Assembly: GCA_000708835.1 (NCBI GenBank)
Contig: DF237247.1
Span: 45,021 to 109,020, forward strand
From: Klebsormidium nitens
Lineage: Eukaryota > Streptophyta > Klebsormidiophyceae > Klebsormidiales > Klebsormidiaceae
Length of the DNA: 64,000 nucleotides
Direction of reading: 5' to 3'
Positions 50,501 through 61,306 of this stretch are shown here, piece by piece (the stretch's first letter is position 1; each line of letters opens with the position of its first letter). Under the pieces are notes generated by a model. That model saw only the letters and a program-made list of their open reading frames with translations. It was not told where the DNA came from and ran no database searches. The translations under genes were made by a program, and so were the position numbers.

Positions 50501-53500
50501 GACAAGAGGTCTAATGAAAGACCTCACCAACCCTCTTACGAAAGCGTTTCTGCAAATCCATTTGTCATGCCCTAGGTTTGCATGTATTTAGTATGTATGC
50601 TTGCATTACTCAGAAGCAAAAGGTACAACAAAGTCTTCAAATCACTCGAGAAGCAGCATTTCGTCGGTTTGTCTCCTCTGAAGCAAACGCCTATCGCTTG
50701 TTCAAATTATTCCACCAGCCACCTGCGATCTGATTCAAGTCGACGACTCGACAGATTGTATGTGCTTGCCTCGCATTGAAGTTTCGCTTATCGTCGTCGT
50801 GTGTAGCTTCTCCCTCCATACGAGACGTCGGATTCGACGGCAAGCACATGGCGGGGAGCACGATCCGGGGCATCGGTTCGTACTTTGGGGGAAAACAAGG
50901 CGCCAGCCGATACGAGTGGTTCAGAGAAAACATTCGGACGGGGTGAGTGGCTGGTTAACGGCAACCATAGATGGATGGTATTTGCTTCAGATAAGCGTAT
51001 TGCTTTTGTGGAACGCACGAGACTCGGGTGGCAGGCAGGAAGTAACGTTTGTGAATGACAGAGGTGCTTCGATTGTAGTCGGCTTGTAGATTTGTCTTCT
51101 TTTGAGATAACCCCTCGGAAAGCCTGACCTTTTGAGTCCTGGTCTGGCTGCCGTGTGCTTCAAGTCCGAGCTCCTAAAATGCCCCTTCTCCTCGGCAGCG
51201 TCTCTATTCCCACGATCTCACAAAACCAAAAACTATATCCGTTACAGACTTTCGTGAATATCCTTTGCGCATGCGCTGCACAACCTTGCTGAGGAAGTCC
51301 CGCTCTTTGCGTTTCAGCCATTCGCTCCTGAATCGGCGCTCCTCAAACGCTTCCGTTTTCAGATAATAGTCGTCGTCTTTAAACCTTTGCTTTTTGCTTC
51401 TGCAGCGAGTTCGAGCCCCTTCACGTGCCTAACAACGCCCCCGAGTATGTGCCCGGCAATGATGACGTCGGACGGCGCATCATGTTCAAGTACACGCCCA
51501 TCAACTCGTACGGAAAGGCTGGGGAGACAGTCACAGTGACGTCAGATCCCGTCAAACCAGGTGAGAAGCATCTGCGTTTCGAGCCAGAAGCGTCCTTCTC
51601 TTCGTTCTTTTTGATAACTCCAGCTTGCGCCACGTGCGGGGTGTTGGAAATTGATAGTGTTGGATAGACGTCGTTAGGGAACGGGTGGAAGTAGACTCGC
51701 TGCATGAACGAGTGTGAAAGCCAATTCGGATGATTCGAAGGGAGGCAAGGACGCAAATTTTATTAGTGCACAGATTGCTCAGCCTGGAGGATATATCTGC
51801 CAATGTTAGCTCCTGCATTCATCTTGAGCAGGTTACAAAGTACGTCAACGGCCTTTGATGGTTTACAGAAAAGGTCATTGCTTGTCGCAATTCTCGGAAT
51901 CTCCAGTAACTCGAACGGATCTTAATAGACCGCGCGTGCTCGCAAACCCGACCAGTCTGCATCTTAGTTCCTGCCAACACTGTTTCAGCTGAATCCAAAT
52001 GTAAGCCTGCCTGAAACCTCGTTTTCAAGAGTCGTCCTTCTGACTCTTCCCTAAATCCCGTTTCCGTCAGTCTCACTCTCAGATTGACCCTCCTCTCCTA
52101 ACCCAGTTTCTGCCCCTGTTTCTGCAGCACCCCCCCGTGTCGTTGATCTCTCCATCCGGGGCACTCTGACGGAGGGCAGCACAGTTACGGTGCACGCATT
52201 TTACGTGGGCGGAGGGGAGGAAGGCCTGAGCCGCATCCAGTGGTTCAAGTCGCGGTCGCCGTCCACCGGAGGAAACGACCTCGTCGAACTTGGGCCGGTG
52301 CAGACGAAGAGGGTAGGCAGCCTTCAGCATTTTCGACGCAGTGCTTTCGAATCACTGCCAGTAGGATCTGATTGCATGCACTCGCCGAAAAGTTTTATGC
52401 GGTTCTAAATGCGGTCGAAGAGTTCAGTGTGACCTTACAGAGTGCAGGTGTAGGGTTTTACCTCATTTAGTCAGCATCATCAAACCTCGACTGGTTGTTT
52501 GCCTTCGAGTTGCATTGCTGATTTGACCCCTTCATTTCTCTCCGTTGACAAAGGGTGAGATTCTGCTCCTACACGGCCTTATAGAGATAGTCGATTGTAG
52601 GTTTGGGGCTTCTTTCCCATTTCTTCCTCTTCAACAGAGCCACTTTTGGCCTTTTGGAATAGAGCCTTCACTTGGTAATTTCGCATCTGTACTTTGTCGT
52701 AATCTCAACCCTCCCCTTCCCTACAGGATCTCGTAGTTCCCCCCGAGGCGGTTGGTTGGTACCTCCTTGCAAACTACGTCCCCGTGCGTTCGGACGGCGA
52801 GTTCGGCGAAGCAGTCCAAGTGGTGTCCGCTCGTCCGGTGACTGGGCTTCCGCCGAAGATCACGTCGATCCAGCTGTCGGGGGCGTTTTTCGAAGGGGAA
52901 ACGCTGCGGGCAGACTACGAGTACTCGGGGGGGTACGAGGGAAACAGTGTGTATGGGTGGTACGTGCACGAGGTGAGTGGCTTGCGACTTTTGTTCTTCA
53001 GTAGCTTTTTAGGGGGGTGTACGTTTTCGGGGGGTATCGACGGAAAAAGTGTCCAGGCGTTGCTGTAAAAACCGGAGCAAGGTAGTTGGTGGGAATCTGG
53101 AATACTGATTAGAGAGGAGTGTGTTCGACTTCTCAGAAGTATCACTTTTAAGAAAAGGAACGTTTTCCTTAACCTCCTTCGCTCGAGAATCATCAAGCCC
53201 TGCTTTCTGACATCTCGCATCCTGCAGCACTAAGAATGTCTCGACGCAAAACCTGAGAGCTAACACCATCGTTCCCACGTAATGGAACAACTTCTAATGG
53301 AACAACTTCTCGTCAACCTGCTCCGTTAAAGAAGTACCAAGCCCTGGTTCTTGACTCCTCGCATCCTGAGTCTTCTTATGCAAAACCTCAGACCTGACAC
53401 CATCGTTTCCACCGTGACTGGAGCAACGTTTCTGCGCAACCTGCTCCGCTCAAGAAGCACCAAGCCCTGGTTCTTGACTCCTCGCATCCTAAATTTTTTT

Positions 53501-56500
53501 ACGCAAACCTCAGACCTGACACCATCGTTTTCCACCGTGTCTGCTTTTTCCAACGTTTCTGCTCAACCTGCTTCCGCTCAAGAGTCACCGGACCCTCGCT
53601 CTTGATATAGGTACCTCATCCTGAGTTTTCGTCGCAAAATTCGAAACTTGACACCATCGTTTCACCGCAGAACGAGCAAGACCCCGGGGTCCTCATCCCC
53701 GGCTCCGTCGGCCTCAAGGAGCGCCTGCTGACGAAGCGTGACGTCGGCAAGCTCGTCTCGTTCAAATGCACGCCCCGACGAGAAGAAGGTTTGGAAGGGC
53801 CCAGCAGAACGGCGATGAGTCCGGACAGGATCGCGGCAGCCCCCCCAGAATGCAAGAATCTGCGAATCGTGGGGTCGCCCGTGGAACACGGGGTGCTGCG
53901 CGCGGAGAAGGATTACGTGGGGGGGTACGAGGGGGCGTCGATCTACCGGTGGTATGTGGTAAGTGTTTTGGAGTTTTATTATTTTGAGCGTTTTCAGGGG
54001 TCTTTATATTGGTTTGTGCTTTCAGGCGTTTCGGATTCGTAGTGGACCTCCTAAGTTTGTGGATGGACTGCAGATGCTGCATCAGAGTTGGAGCAGGGGC
54101 TACGTGAATTCTCCAGTGACCTGTCACCGTGATGCAATAGTGAAGGAGTGAAGATCGTCCAATGTGGGTTGCGAGGCTTCTATATTATTTCACCTAATGC
54201 TCCCACTGCGATCTTCGTCGGCTCTTCTGGCCTAGTCCGAAACGCATCAAGCGTGCCAGAACATCTCGCTCGTAGGTGCCCCCTTGAGAAGCTGGACTGG
54301 TTCCTACCTTCTTGAACTCAAATGCCTTCTAATTTCGCGTCAACATTTCGAACAAGTGGTTCTGTCATGTCTCTGAAGAGCTCATCGAGATTGTTAGCAA
54401 AACCTCTAGAATGAGGTTTTGCAGACAGCCCAACGAGGTGCAGAAGCTCATCAAGGACTCCACAACTTCCGGCTACAAGGTGCGCTCGGAGGACATGGCT
54501 TTTAAAGACCATTTTCTGTCCAAAAGCGTAAAATCACCATTCAAAAAACTTTCAGATTTCTGATCAAGGATCGCCCCGTGCAGACCCAGCCCGGCGAGGT
54601 GCAGAAGCGCATCGAGGGCGCGACGACGTCCAGCTACAAGGTGCGCTCGGAGGACCTGGACTGCATGATCAGCGTGGCGTGCACACCGGTGCGGATCGAC
54701 GGTGTAAATGGGGACCAGGTCTGGGCCAGCCCGGTGGGACCTATCGTGGGGGGCCGGCCGTTTTTGGGGCATCTAGAGATTCAGGGGAGGGCGGTGGAAG
54801 GGGAGGTGCTCAGCGTGCACGCTGGGTACAAGGGGGGGTGAGTGGCACTCTTTCGTTTGCCCCTCGAACCGAGAGTCAGCATCCGATCGGCCAGGTTTTA
54901 TCGGATTTGTTTTGCAGGACTTGGTGTGCTGACTGGTGTGAAAGGTGGCCAGGATGGCCCGAAGGAGCTCGGTTGATACTTCCGCTTTTGGAAGAACTCC
55001 TAGGAGCATTAGCTCTGCGCCTACTGTAGTTGCTGGTCCAGAGGGAGTGCAGTACCGCATCTGTAGGACTCAAACGCAATTCATCTTTGTCTTTCTCGAT
55101 GTTATGCACAAGAATCTGAAAGATAGTGCAAGGTGGGGCAGTCTGAAGCCTGTTCAGACTCAATGTATGTGATGTTTCTTACGTCCTGTAAGGCCGTCGC
55201 TGACGTCAGTCTTGTCTGATTTCCTAACGTCACCCCATCCTGTCGCAGGGAGAAGGGCGCGTGCAACATCGTGTGGCACAGGATCGATAACAGCGGGGCC
55301 GAGACGGAGCTCAGTAAAGAAGGTAAGACATCGTTCTTGCCTCCCCGTTCTTGTCGTCACCTGCCTCGCTTGTGCTACCTTGTGATTCCGCTTAGTGGTT
55401 TCTCTGCCATTCGTGAGGGGTTCTGTCCGAAGTAATCCGCACTCTGATTTGCCCTTTCCCGGCGGTTCTGGTTCCTTTCTCCTGCTCGGTTGATCACTGT
55501 CGGAACCTTGTCATCCCTTCTGCGACGAAGCCAGGTCTTTTGAGGGCCACGTAGCAGAGGCATTCTCCCGAAGCTATCGTTCAGCATCCGCCGCTTTCTA
55601 CAGAGTTAGAGAGTGAAAGTCCGCTCACGATCAAGACTGGACCCGGCTCCAAAGCAACTCTACGGATTGATTCACCCCAACGAAATAATCACACCGTTTC
55701 TTCCTGTTCATCCGCAGAAACGATCACTCTAAGTACCGAGGACATAGGCTGCCGTATCCGGGCTTCGTATACCCCCATAAGGGCGGATGGCGTACAAGGA
55801 GATGAAGTATCGGCAACAACGGATGTGGTCGTAGAAGGTAAGCGCAAGACCCTGTCACTGCTGACTGCTTTTTAGCAATCCTCTTGAGATTGCGTGTATC
55901 AGCACATTTGTGACTTCGGGAATGTCTGGTTCTGAGCCGACCTCCGTATAACCTCGATTTTGGCGTCGTCAGTGGGTTGCATTTCTGCAAAGTGTTTGCA
56001 AGTGTACTGACAGCAAAAGCTGAACGATTCACACCTCTCTAGTCGAAAGTGACTGTAAAGTTATTCAGGACAGGAGCCCAAGTAAACTGTCCAGGTTTCA
56101 AAGGATGGCTACGACGTGGAGCGTCTCATCTTTGCTTGCACTATCACTCTTTCCAAGTTGCTTTGCTGCTCAGGATCTTCAGTCGGTAGACTGCTCCCAA
56201 GCAAATTACCTTCTTCGACTCAAAGGGATGCTCGATTCCCCTTGACCTCCTTCTTTGCGTGTGTTCAATGGCAAGCCAAAACCCAAAGGAATTCCCACTC
56301 TACAGAAATGGTTCTTCTTTCCTATCTTCGCAACAGCTGCCGACCTCTCAAAACGGGATTACTGTTGTTGTTTCAGGTAACCCCGTCGGCGTGAGCCTCC
56401 AGGTGCCCCCCCTCCAAGAGGGCCAAGAAGCAGCCCCCGCCTACAGCTATTCGGGGGGCATGGAAGGCTCCAGCGAATGGGGGTGGTATCGCTCAAACGA

Positions 56501-59500
56501 GGACCCCCAATCTTCCGGGGGGGTGTCGGCCGACGAAATGTCCATGGAACTGTTAAAAGTGGGTTCGACCCGGGTTTACAACCCCACGGTTAACGACGTC
56601 GGTCACTGGTTGCTGGTCCGGTGGACCCCGGTCCGACGAGACGGCCGGCGGGGGATCCCCCTGACTGCCACGTCAGAGGGGCCGGTCCACCCGGGCCCGC
56701 CGGAGGCGGTCAACGTAACCGTGGTGCAAACCGGGGAGCTAACCCTGCAAGGTTCGGCGGTGTACCGGGGCGGGAAGGAGGGGCTGTCGCAGTACAGCTG
56801 GCAGCGCCAGCTGGCGGACGGCACCCGGGAGCTAATCATTGGGGCGTGCGAACGAGAGTACACAGTAAGTGATGACGACTTTGGGCACGGTTTAGTTTTT
56901 GGTTACATCCCGGTTAGGGCGGATGGGGTGACGGGGATCGAAAAGTTGTCGGAACCGGCGCCGGCGATCTTGCCCCCCCTTTTGGTTGCGGTGCGCGTGG
57001 TTTTGAAGGGGAAAGCGGAGGAGCGGGAGATTTTGGGCGCGGTCGTGGAGGGTCCGGCGGACGAGCGGGGGGCGGCGCTGTGGGAGCGGTTCAAGAAGGA
57101 GGTGCAGTTCAAGTGGTGAGGAATTCTGGTTGGATTATGTTTTTGTTGAAGTTTCTTTCTGGATTGGCAGTTTCTTTTGGGTTGGCTAAGAGGCAATCTT
57201 TTAGACGTTGCTTCTTGTCTAGGGAGTCTCTGGGGCTCGCTGAAAGAAGATGCATATGAGCAATTTGGGTTGCCTTGTTCCTGCATCTCACGAACTCCTC
57301 AGGCCATTGTTTTGGACCATTGAGACCTCGAATCACAAACTTGTCTCAATCTCCTGTGAAAGGCTGTTAAGAATCACCACGGTGAACGGCATGTACGCGC
57401 CTCCTTTCGAAGCACCTGCTGCTACGCTTTCACGAACTCCTTCCACAATGCTCAAACTCACAACTTTTAACCCTCAGATCTTCGAAAACCTTTGTTGACT
57501 TGACGGCAGCAAGAGCTTGCTCCGCACCAGCACGATTTGTGGCATGTACAAGGCCGCTTTCTTGAGGAAATCCTAAAGTTTATATCGACACCCTGAACCA
57601 CCAGATTCTGAACTCAGAACCCTGAAGTATAGTGCTCACATTCCTTCCGATTTTCCAAGTCTCGCTTGAAGGACGACGGCAGCAAGAGCCTGCTCCGCAC
57701 CAGCACGATCAACGGCATGTACAAGCCTTTTCTTGAGAGCAACTTCACAAAACTTCAAAAATTGAAGACCCAATCTTGAATCCGAAGTCCCAATCCAACA
57801 CCCCAATATTTCATTTTACCTCTTTGCAGGTCGCGATTGGAAGATAACGGCAGCAAGAGTCTGCTGCGCACCAGCACGATCAACGGCATGTACAAGGCGC
57901 GCTTCGAAGACGTCGGGCGGTGCCTCGAGTGCGAGTGCAGCGTGATCGACATCTGGGGGCGCAGCTCGCCCCCGCTATCCGTCACGTCTGAGATTGTTGA
58001 GCCAGGTGAGCCCTTCCGGACGTCCGAAGCCAAGCAATTTGTAGAGTTGCAGGGTTTCGCATATCTTGGTCCTTGACCGTTTCCGAACGACTTTGAACCG
58101 TCAGATTGTCAAAGAACGCTCCGGTCTCGTGCCCCGCTGTACGTCACGTCCGACTCTTCGAGCTAGGTCAGCCCTGTCGGGCGTCCGGATATCCATACAT
58201 TCGTCAGAAAGGATGGTCGGTCACCTTGCAAGTGAAACTAAGTCAAGAGCATACAGTAGCGGGATCCATACTTCACCACGGTGGTATTCTTGAGACAAGT
58301 GAGGAACCCAGGCTATCTTAAGGACTGTATTGGTCGCAGTTCGGCCTTTTGGTACACAAAAGTCTCCAACAGTCCAGACACAAAAGGTTCATCGAAATTG
58401 CGCGCGTAGTCGCCTGCAGGTTTTGGTATGCTTTTGTCTTACTTCTTTTTTTACAAGTCACCAGACGCTTTAGCCGGTCAGCACAAGCTCGTCAAACGCT
58501 TCGTCGCTTTACGCTGACCGTTTGCAAAACCCTAACTCCTCAGCCCAATTTCCTTGCTGTCAGGTCTGCCCCTGGTTGAGCGCGTGCGTGTCTACGGTCG
58601 GGAGCTGCACAGCGGGCGCTTCCTGGTTAAGGGGAACTACAGCGGGGGGGTGGAAGGCGAGAGCACCTTCCAGTGGTACCGAGCAATTGCAGGGAGCTGG
58701 CAGCTGACGCCTATCCTGGGTTAGTGCATAACCCACTCTTTCCTCCACTTTTCACTTTCTCTAGGTGACTCCTTCCTTTGTTTCAACAGCATCAGGCAGT
58801 GTACCGGGCCATTGTGGGGAGCTGGCAGCTGAAGCCTAACTCGGTTAGTGCCTAACCTACTCTTCCCTTACATTGAAACCTTGGTTAGTTGACTCTGATT
58901 GATATCTACAGCATTGGGCAGAGCGCCTTCCGGTGGTACCGGGCCATTGCGGGGAGCTGGCAGTCGACTCCTAATTTGTGTTTGAGCCGAATTTACTGTC
59001 TGCTTGTTTCGACCGACAGTAACGTTTGTTCTGTGGTTTGCCTAACAAGAAGCTCGTCTCTTCCTTCGATTCGTCATCTTACATTGCCCAAGTTTTCACT
59101 GCATCAAGCGGACAACGAGGGCGCCTTCCAGTGGTCGCAAGTCACTGCGGGCGACCTCCGTCGTTGACTGAACTCCTCTTATTTTGCAGCCTTTAGTACC
59201 TGGACATGCTGTACCTAAGTATAAGAATCAGGGTTAAAGCAACGCCCGTCTTTTGGCTGGTTGTTGATACAAGATGGCAGCGGTTTCGCCCAGACATGCG
59301 TAGTCGTTTGAAGCCGCTTGAAGCTTGATGGCATAGCAACTCGAATTCCGTATCCTCACGAGCCACATGCTACGAAGCTGCAATTCAGTACCAAGTAGGG
59401 TGGGCAACCCAAGATTGAAACTTTGCCGTCCACCAAAGACCGCTGAAACCTTGAAGCTGTTTCCGCATGCCCGCTTTCCGAACGCACGACTGCATCAGGA

Positions 59501-61306
59501 AAATTGGGTTCAAAGAGCACCTTTTATCCTTCAGGTCCTACCTAGTCGTTCTTTAATTACTGCCTTTTCGTTCTTCAGGTACTCCCTTCCATCCTTTAGA
59601 GATTGCGGTCCGTTAGGCTCCTCGTTCTTTTTTCTCAATCTTGCATCTCTCCGGCCGCAGGCGCCAACCGGCAAAAGTACGACTCGAACGTGGACGACAT
59701 TGGGTTCATCCTCGCTGCCAAATACACCCCGGTTCGGGAGGACGGGGTGGTCGGTGAACCGGTCACCGCCCAAACAACCCCGATCGCGCTCGGTGAGTTG
59801 CACAAAGCTTCCCCTTTAGAAACATACATAGACGTTTTGTTCGGAGCAGAGCGCACTGATCTCTCAACGTGGAAGAGGTTCTCCAACGGGTCCAGTTTCT
59901 TTTTACATATGGATACAGGGAGTATTCTGACACTCTTGAATAAGGTGTAAGGTCTTGGATTGACGAAAGTAGTGCCAGATCAATTACGCTCACCTTCGAA
60001 CTATGTTTCTGAAGTGGCCCGGCCAACGGTTTGGCATGGATTCAGCTGGTACTTTTAATTTTTATCCACTCAACGATTGCTTGCCTTTGAGTGGACCGAA
60101 AACCGTTCTTTGCAGACGGTCTGCTGATTGACACCGGTTTCTGCACCCCTAATAGCTCTAATGGGTTTCCTAACCAGCCTTGCTAACCACCGCCTTTCCT
60201 GCATGCCTGCAGACCCTGACGTGGCCCGTGATGTCACCCACATCGTGGACCAGCAGGCGCACAAGTTTGACGTCATGATGGCGACGCCACAGGGCCTGCA
60301 GGCGCGCACACTGGACGCCACCAGCAAGCGGCTGAAGATCAACCGGTCGGGAACCAAAACGGGGCGGAACGTGACCGAGGTCAGTTCGTTTCTTAAACTT
60401 CGTCATTGATACAGTTTCGGCATACTCATTTCTGGCAGAGCGGGGAACTTTTGTGCAAGTTGCCTTCGAAGACCTGAACTAGCAGCCGCAATCGACTGAA
60501 CAGCACCAGCTAGGGGGAACGTGAGCGAGGTCGGTTTGTGGTTCGTTGGTTTATGTTGATAGGATAACCCCAGCTCATTCCGCTTTAACGACCAGGTACA
60601 GTGTGCAAGTTTGCCAGCAAAACCTGAGTTGGCCCAGCTTCCATGATTCGTCTTCGTGCCTTGACTTAGGCTCTTTCCCAATCTAAGAAAGAGAAACCTC
60701 GCTTTCGAGAATTCAAACAGCACCTCTTGAGTTTTGCTAGCGCCAAGATCGACAAGCGCGCCGTTCGTTGGGCCTCTACTTTTGTCGGGTTCAGTCGCAG
60801 AGGAGTGCAAAGGGTTCGGCCAGTTAGCGTCAACGGGCGCAGACTCGTGGCCAGTTCGCCATTCTATATAAGTGTACTTAGACGTCGGGGGCGGCAAAAT
60901 CGTCTCGATCATTCCAGGTAGTAAACAAAAGCCGCAGTCACATGTTAGGGAAAAGTTTCCTGGCCACAAGAAGATTCCTCAAGTGCTTTCCGCTTCTCGA
61001 ACTGGGACGCTGAACAGAGGCTGCGCGCCGAAAACTCGCGCACTCAGGCCGCACAATCGCTCATCACATTACGGCTGTTTACGAGGCCGAGACCTTAAAG
61101 CGCTTTCTCCAACTGAGTCTTTTTTGTCTGTGCAGATGAAGGCCAACTTCAAGCCGCCGTTCTGGGTGGAGATCAGTTTGAGCGACCCATACAAGGCGGT
61201 GGTAGTCTTGGAAGAAGACAAGATGGTCGAGGTCGTGCTGCCGACGCGGCACGAGCGGGATGTGTTCACGATGTCGATGCGCAAGTTTGCGCAAAAATAC
61301 CGATAA
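34326..61306 (+). CDS. AIR9: AIR9, microtubule-associated protein with LRRs and ~19 A9 repeats
   Basis: I assembled 35 exons, all with GT..AG introns and matching phases, giving 7,908 nt (2,635 residues and a TAA stop). The start ATG at 34326 is the first in the open exon. Order: Ser/Pro/Arg-rich basic N-terminus, LRRs, about 19 immunoglobulin-like A9 repeats (pattern PPxVxxxxxxGxxxEG..YxGGxEGxSxYxW..DVGxxLxxxYTPVRxDGxxGE), and the conserved C-terminal region ending MRKFAQKYR. Land-plant AIR9 has the same order but is ~1,700 residues with 11 A9 repeats. It binds cortical microtubules and marks the preprophase band and cortical division site. Here the extra length comes from reiterated four-repeat modules. 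The best intact gene of the window. Many introns carry decayed copies of flanking exon ends. Confidence 0.92.
35565..37313 (+). other. AIR9 intron 1 (1.75 kb)
   Basis: The longest AIR9 intron. No other gene is seen in it. It includes a tandem duplication of ~83 bases at 36640-36800 (marker GTGCACGAGCT and AGTCTGACCTTTTC in both copies). Confidence 0.75.
36640..36800. repeat. Twofold ~83-base tandem repeat in AIR9 intron 1
   Basis: GTTGACTYGTGCACGAGCT, a GCTGGCATYTGGAA-like part, AGCACAGAGC and AGTCTGACCTTTTC occur in the same order twice. Unlike most repeats in this gene it does not touch an exon. Confidence 0.75.
37314..39525 (+). other. AIR9: AIR9 exons 2-6: leucine-rich repeats
   Basis: Exons 37314-37379, 37670-37735, 38250-38387, 38711-38839 and 39324-39525. 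Each begins or ends at an LRR boundary: LDLKGKRIRKL, WVNLRENKLQSLEGI, VLHLSTNELKSKAL, QLFLSSNRLTTLAPL, FLSVTQNEITTLEMASF, LIASKNYITSLADL and ILKVDDNPV. These match the LRR block of plant AIR9 closely in order and spacing. Confidence 0.9.
39526..39780 (+). repeat. Two decayed downstream copies of the exon-6 donor junction
   Basis: The exon end CTAACCCCTGAGAACAACAC, then TCCAGGTAGG, is followed by copies whose exon-equivalent ends fall at about 39657 and 39777 (spacing 132 and 120). All keep CTCCAGGTAG and a TGGTCAGGGTTT-like intron start. Confidence 0.9.
39960..41448 (+). other. AIR9: AIR9 exons 7-9: A9 repeats 1-2
   Basis: Exons 39960-40310, 40718-40838 and 41273-41448. Repeat 1 is degenerate (FDFQYTGSEAKRAPLQ, DPEDVGQCLRVECTP). 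Repeat 2 has ISDIRVEGEAIEGRTLQG and DIGHSVWFMCLPIAADG. As in land plants, these two repeats precede the regular ones. Confidence 0.85.
44400..44690 (+). repeat. Two decayed downstream copies of the exon-13 donor junction
   Basis: The exon end CAGAGCGCCATGAGCCAGGA, then GCGGGTCAAGCCAC, recurs with exon-equivalent ends at about 44512 and 44689, spaced ~182 and ~177 bases from the real one at 44330. The copies also keep a GCGGAG(GGC)CAA(A) context. Confidence 0.9.
45420..45490 (+). repeat. Decayed downstream copy of the exon-14 donor junction
   Basis: AGGACGACTGGGCCAACTAT then TTGCAGGAGATGACGTACCA before ATGGTGAG repeats the real exon end (45240-45283) 197 bases later. Confidence 0.9.
46725..46882 (+). 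repeat. Two decayed upstream copies of the exon-16 acceptor junction (period ~80)
   Basis: TTTGCAG followed by a CTCTACCCCCTCAACGTGCC-like start occurs at exon-equivalent positions 46725, 46803 and 46883. The first copies are followed by CAACAACACCTCCTTGACC; only the last continues into the open exon. Confidence 0.9.
49259..49436 (+). repeat. Decayed upstream copies of the exon-20 acceptor junction (period ~90)
   Basis: AG followed by AGCCTCTTCAGCTATGGGG at 49259 and AGCCCCTTCAACTGCGGGG at 49347 precede the real AGCCGCTTCAGCTGCGGGA at 49437. Each is preceded by a TAAGCT or GAGCT plus CGACT/GACTTT stretch. Confidence 0.8.
53180..53670. repeat. Tandem array filling the intron before AIR9 exon 26
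   Basis: Four diverged copies carry CAAGCCCTGGTTCTTGACTC, CTCGCATCCTGAG, CAAAACCTCAGACCTGACAC and CATCGTTTCCACCGTG in the same order, spaced about 120-145 bases. The last copy runs into the real acceptor (CATCGTTTCACCGCAG). Confidence 0.85.
54430..54500 (+). repeat. Decayed upstream copy of the AIR9 exon-27 start
   Basis: GAGGTGCAGAAGC, TCCAC..CTTCCGGCTACAA and GGTGCGCTCGGAGGACATGG repeat exon 27 (54584-54837) 161 bases upstream, with substitutions. Confidence 0.85.
57365..57735 (+). repeat. Three decayed upstream copies of the AIR9 exon-31 start
   Basis: GGCAGCAAGAG, CTGCTCCGCACCAGCACGAT and GGCATGTACAAG recur. GGCATGTAC falls at 57388, 57541, 57714 and, in the real exon, 57885 (spacings 153, 173 and 171). 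Copies become less faithful with distance from the exon. Confidence 0.9.
58720..59165 (+). repeat. Three decayed downstream copies of the AIR9 exon-32 donor side
   Basis: GGGAGCTGGCAG with preceding GGTACCGGGCCATTG occurs at 58692 (real), 58817 and 58952. A weaker copy with CCTTCCAGTGGTCGC.. is at about 59115. The first copy also keeps the GGTTAGTGCMTAACC donor. Confidence 0.85.
60213..61306 (+). other. AIR9: AIR9 exons 34-35: conserved C-terminal domain
   Basis: Exons 60213-60379 and 61136-61306. The text ATSKRLKINRSGTKTGRNVTE, then FKPPFWVEISLSDPYKAV and VVLPTRHERDVFTMSMRKFA, follows land-plant AIR9 to its C-terminus. Stop TAA at 61304-61306. Confidence 0.88.
60505..60540 (+). repeat. Decayed downstream copy of the AIR9 exon-34 donor junction
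   Basis: GGGGGAACGTGAGCGAGGTC then GGTTTGTGGTTCGT resembles the real end GGGGCGGAACGTGACCGAGG plus TCAGTTCG about 150 bases upstream. Confidence 0.6.

Larger units (their letters stand above)
50807..54660 (+). other. AIR9: AIR9 four-repeat module C (A9 repeats 11-14)
   Basis: Exons 50807-50942 (136 nt), 51406-51560 (155), 52128-52312 (185), 52727-52972 (246), 53671-53958 (288) and the first part of 54584-54837. Landmarks: YFGGKQGASRYEWF, LHVPNNAPEY, YEYSGGYEGNSVYGWY, ERLLTKRDVGKLVSF and YVGGYEGASIYRWY. This module corresponds best to the ancestral land-plant order that continues into repeats 15-19. Confidence 0.85.
54661..59792 (+). other. AIR9: AIR9 A9 repeats 14 (end) to 19
   Basis: Rest of exon 27, then exons 55249-55322, 55718-55837, 56377-57115 (739 nt, the largest A9 exon), 57830-58005, 58564-58719 and 59661-59792. 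Landmarks: YTPIRADGVQGDE, YSYSGGMEGSSEWGWY, WTPVRRDGRRG, YIPVRADGVTG, FKKEVQFKW, CSVIDIWGRSS, NYSGGVEGESTFQWY and YTPVREDGVVGEP. These follow the order of the last repeats of land-plant AIR9. Confidence 0.85.
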
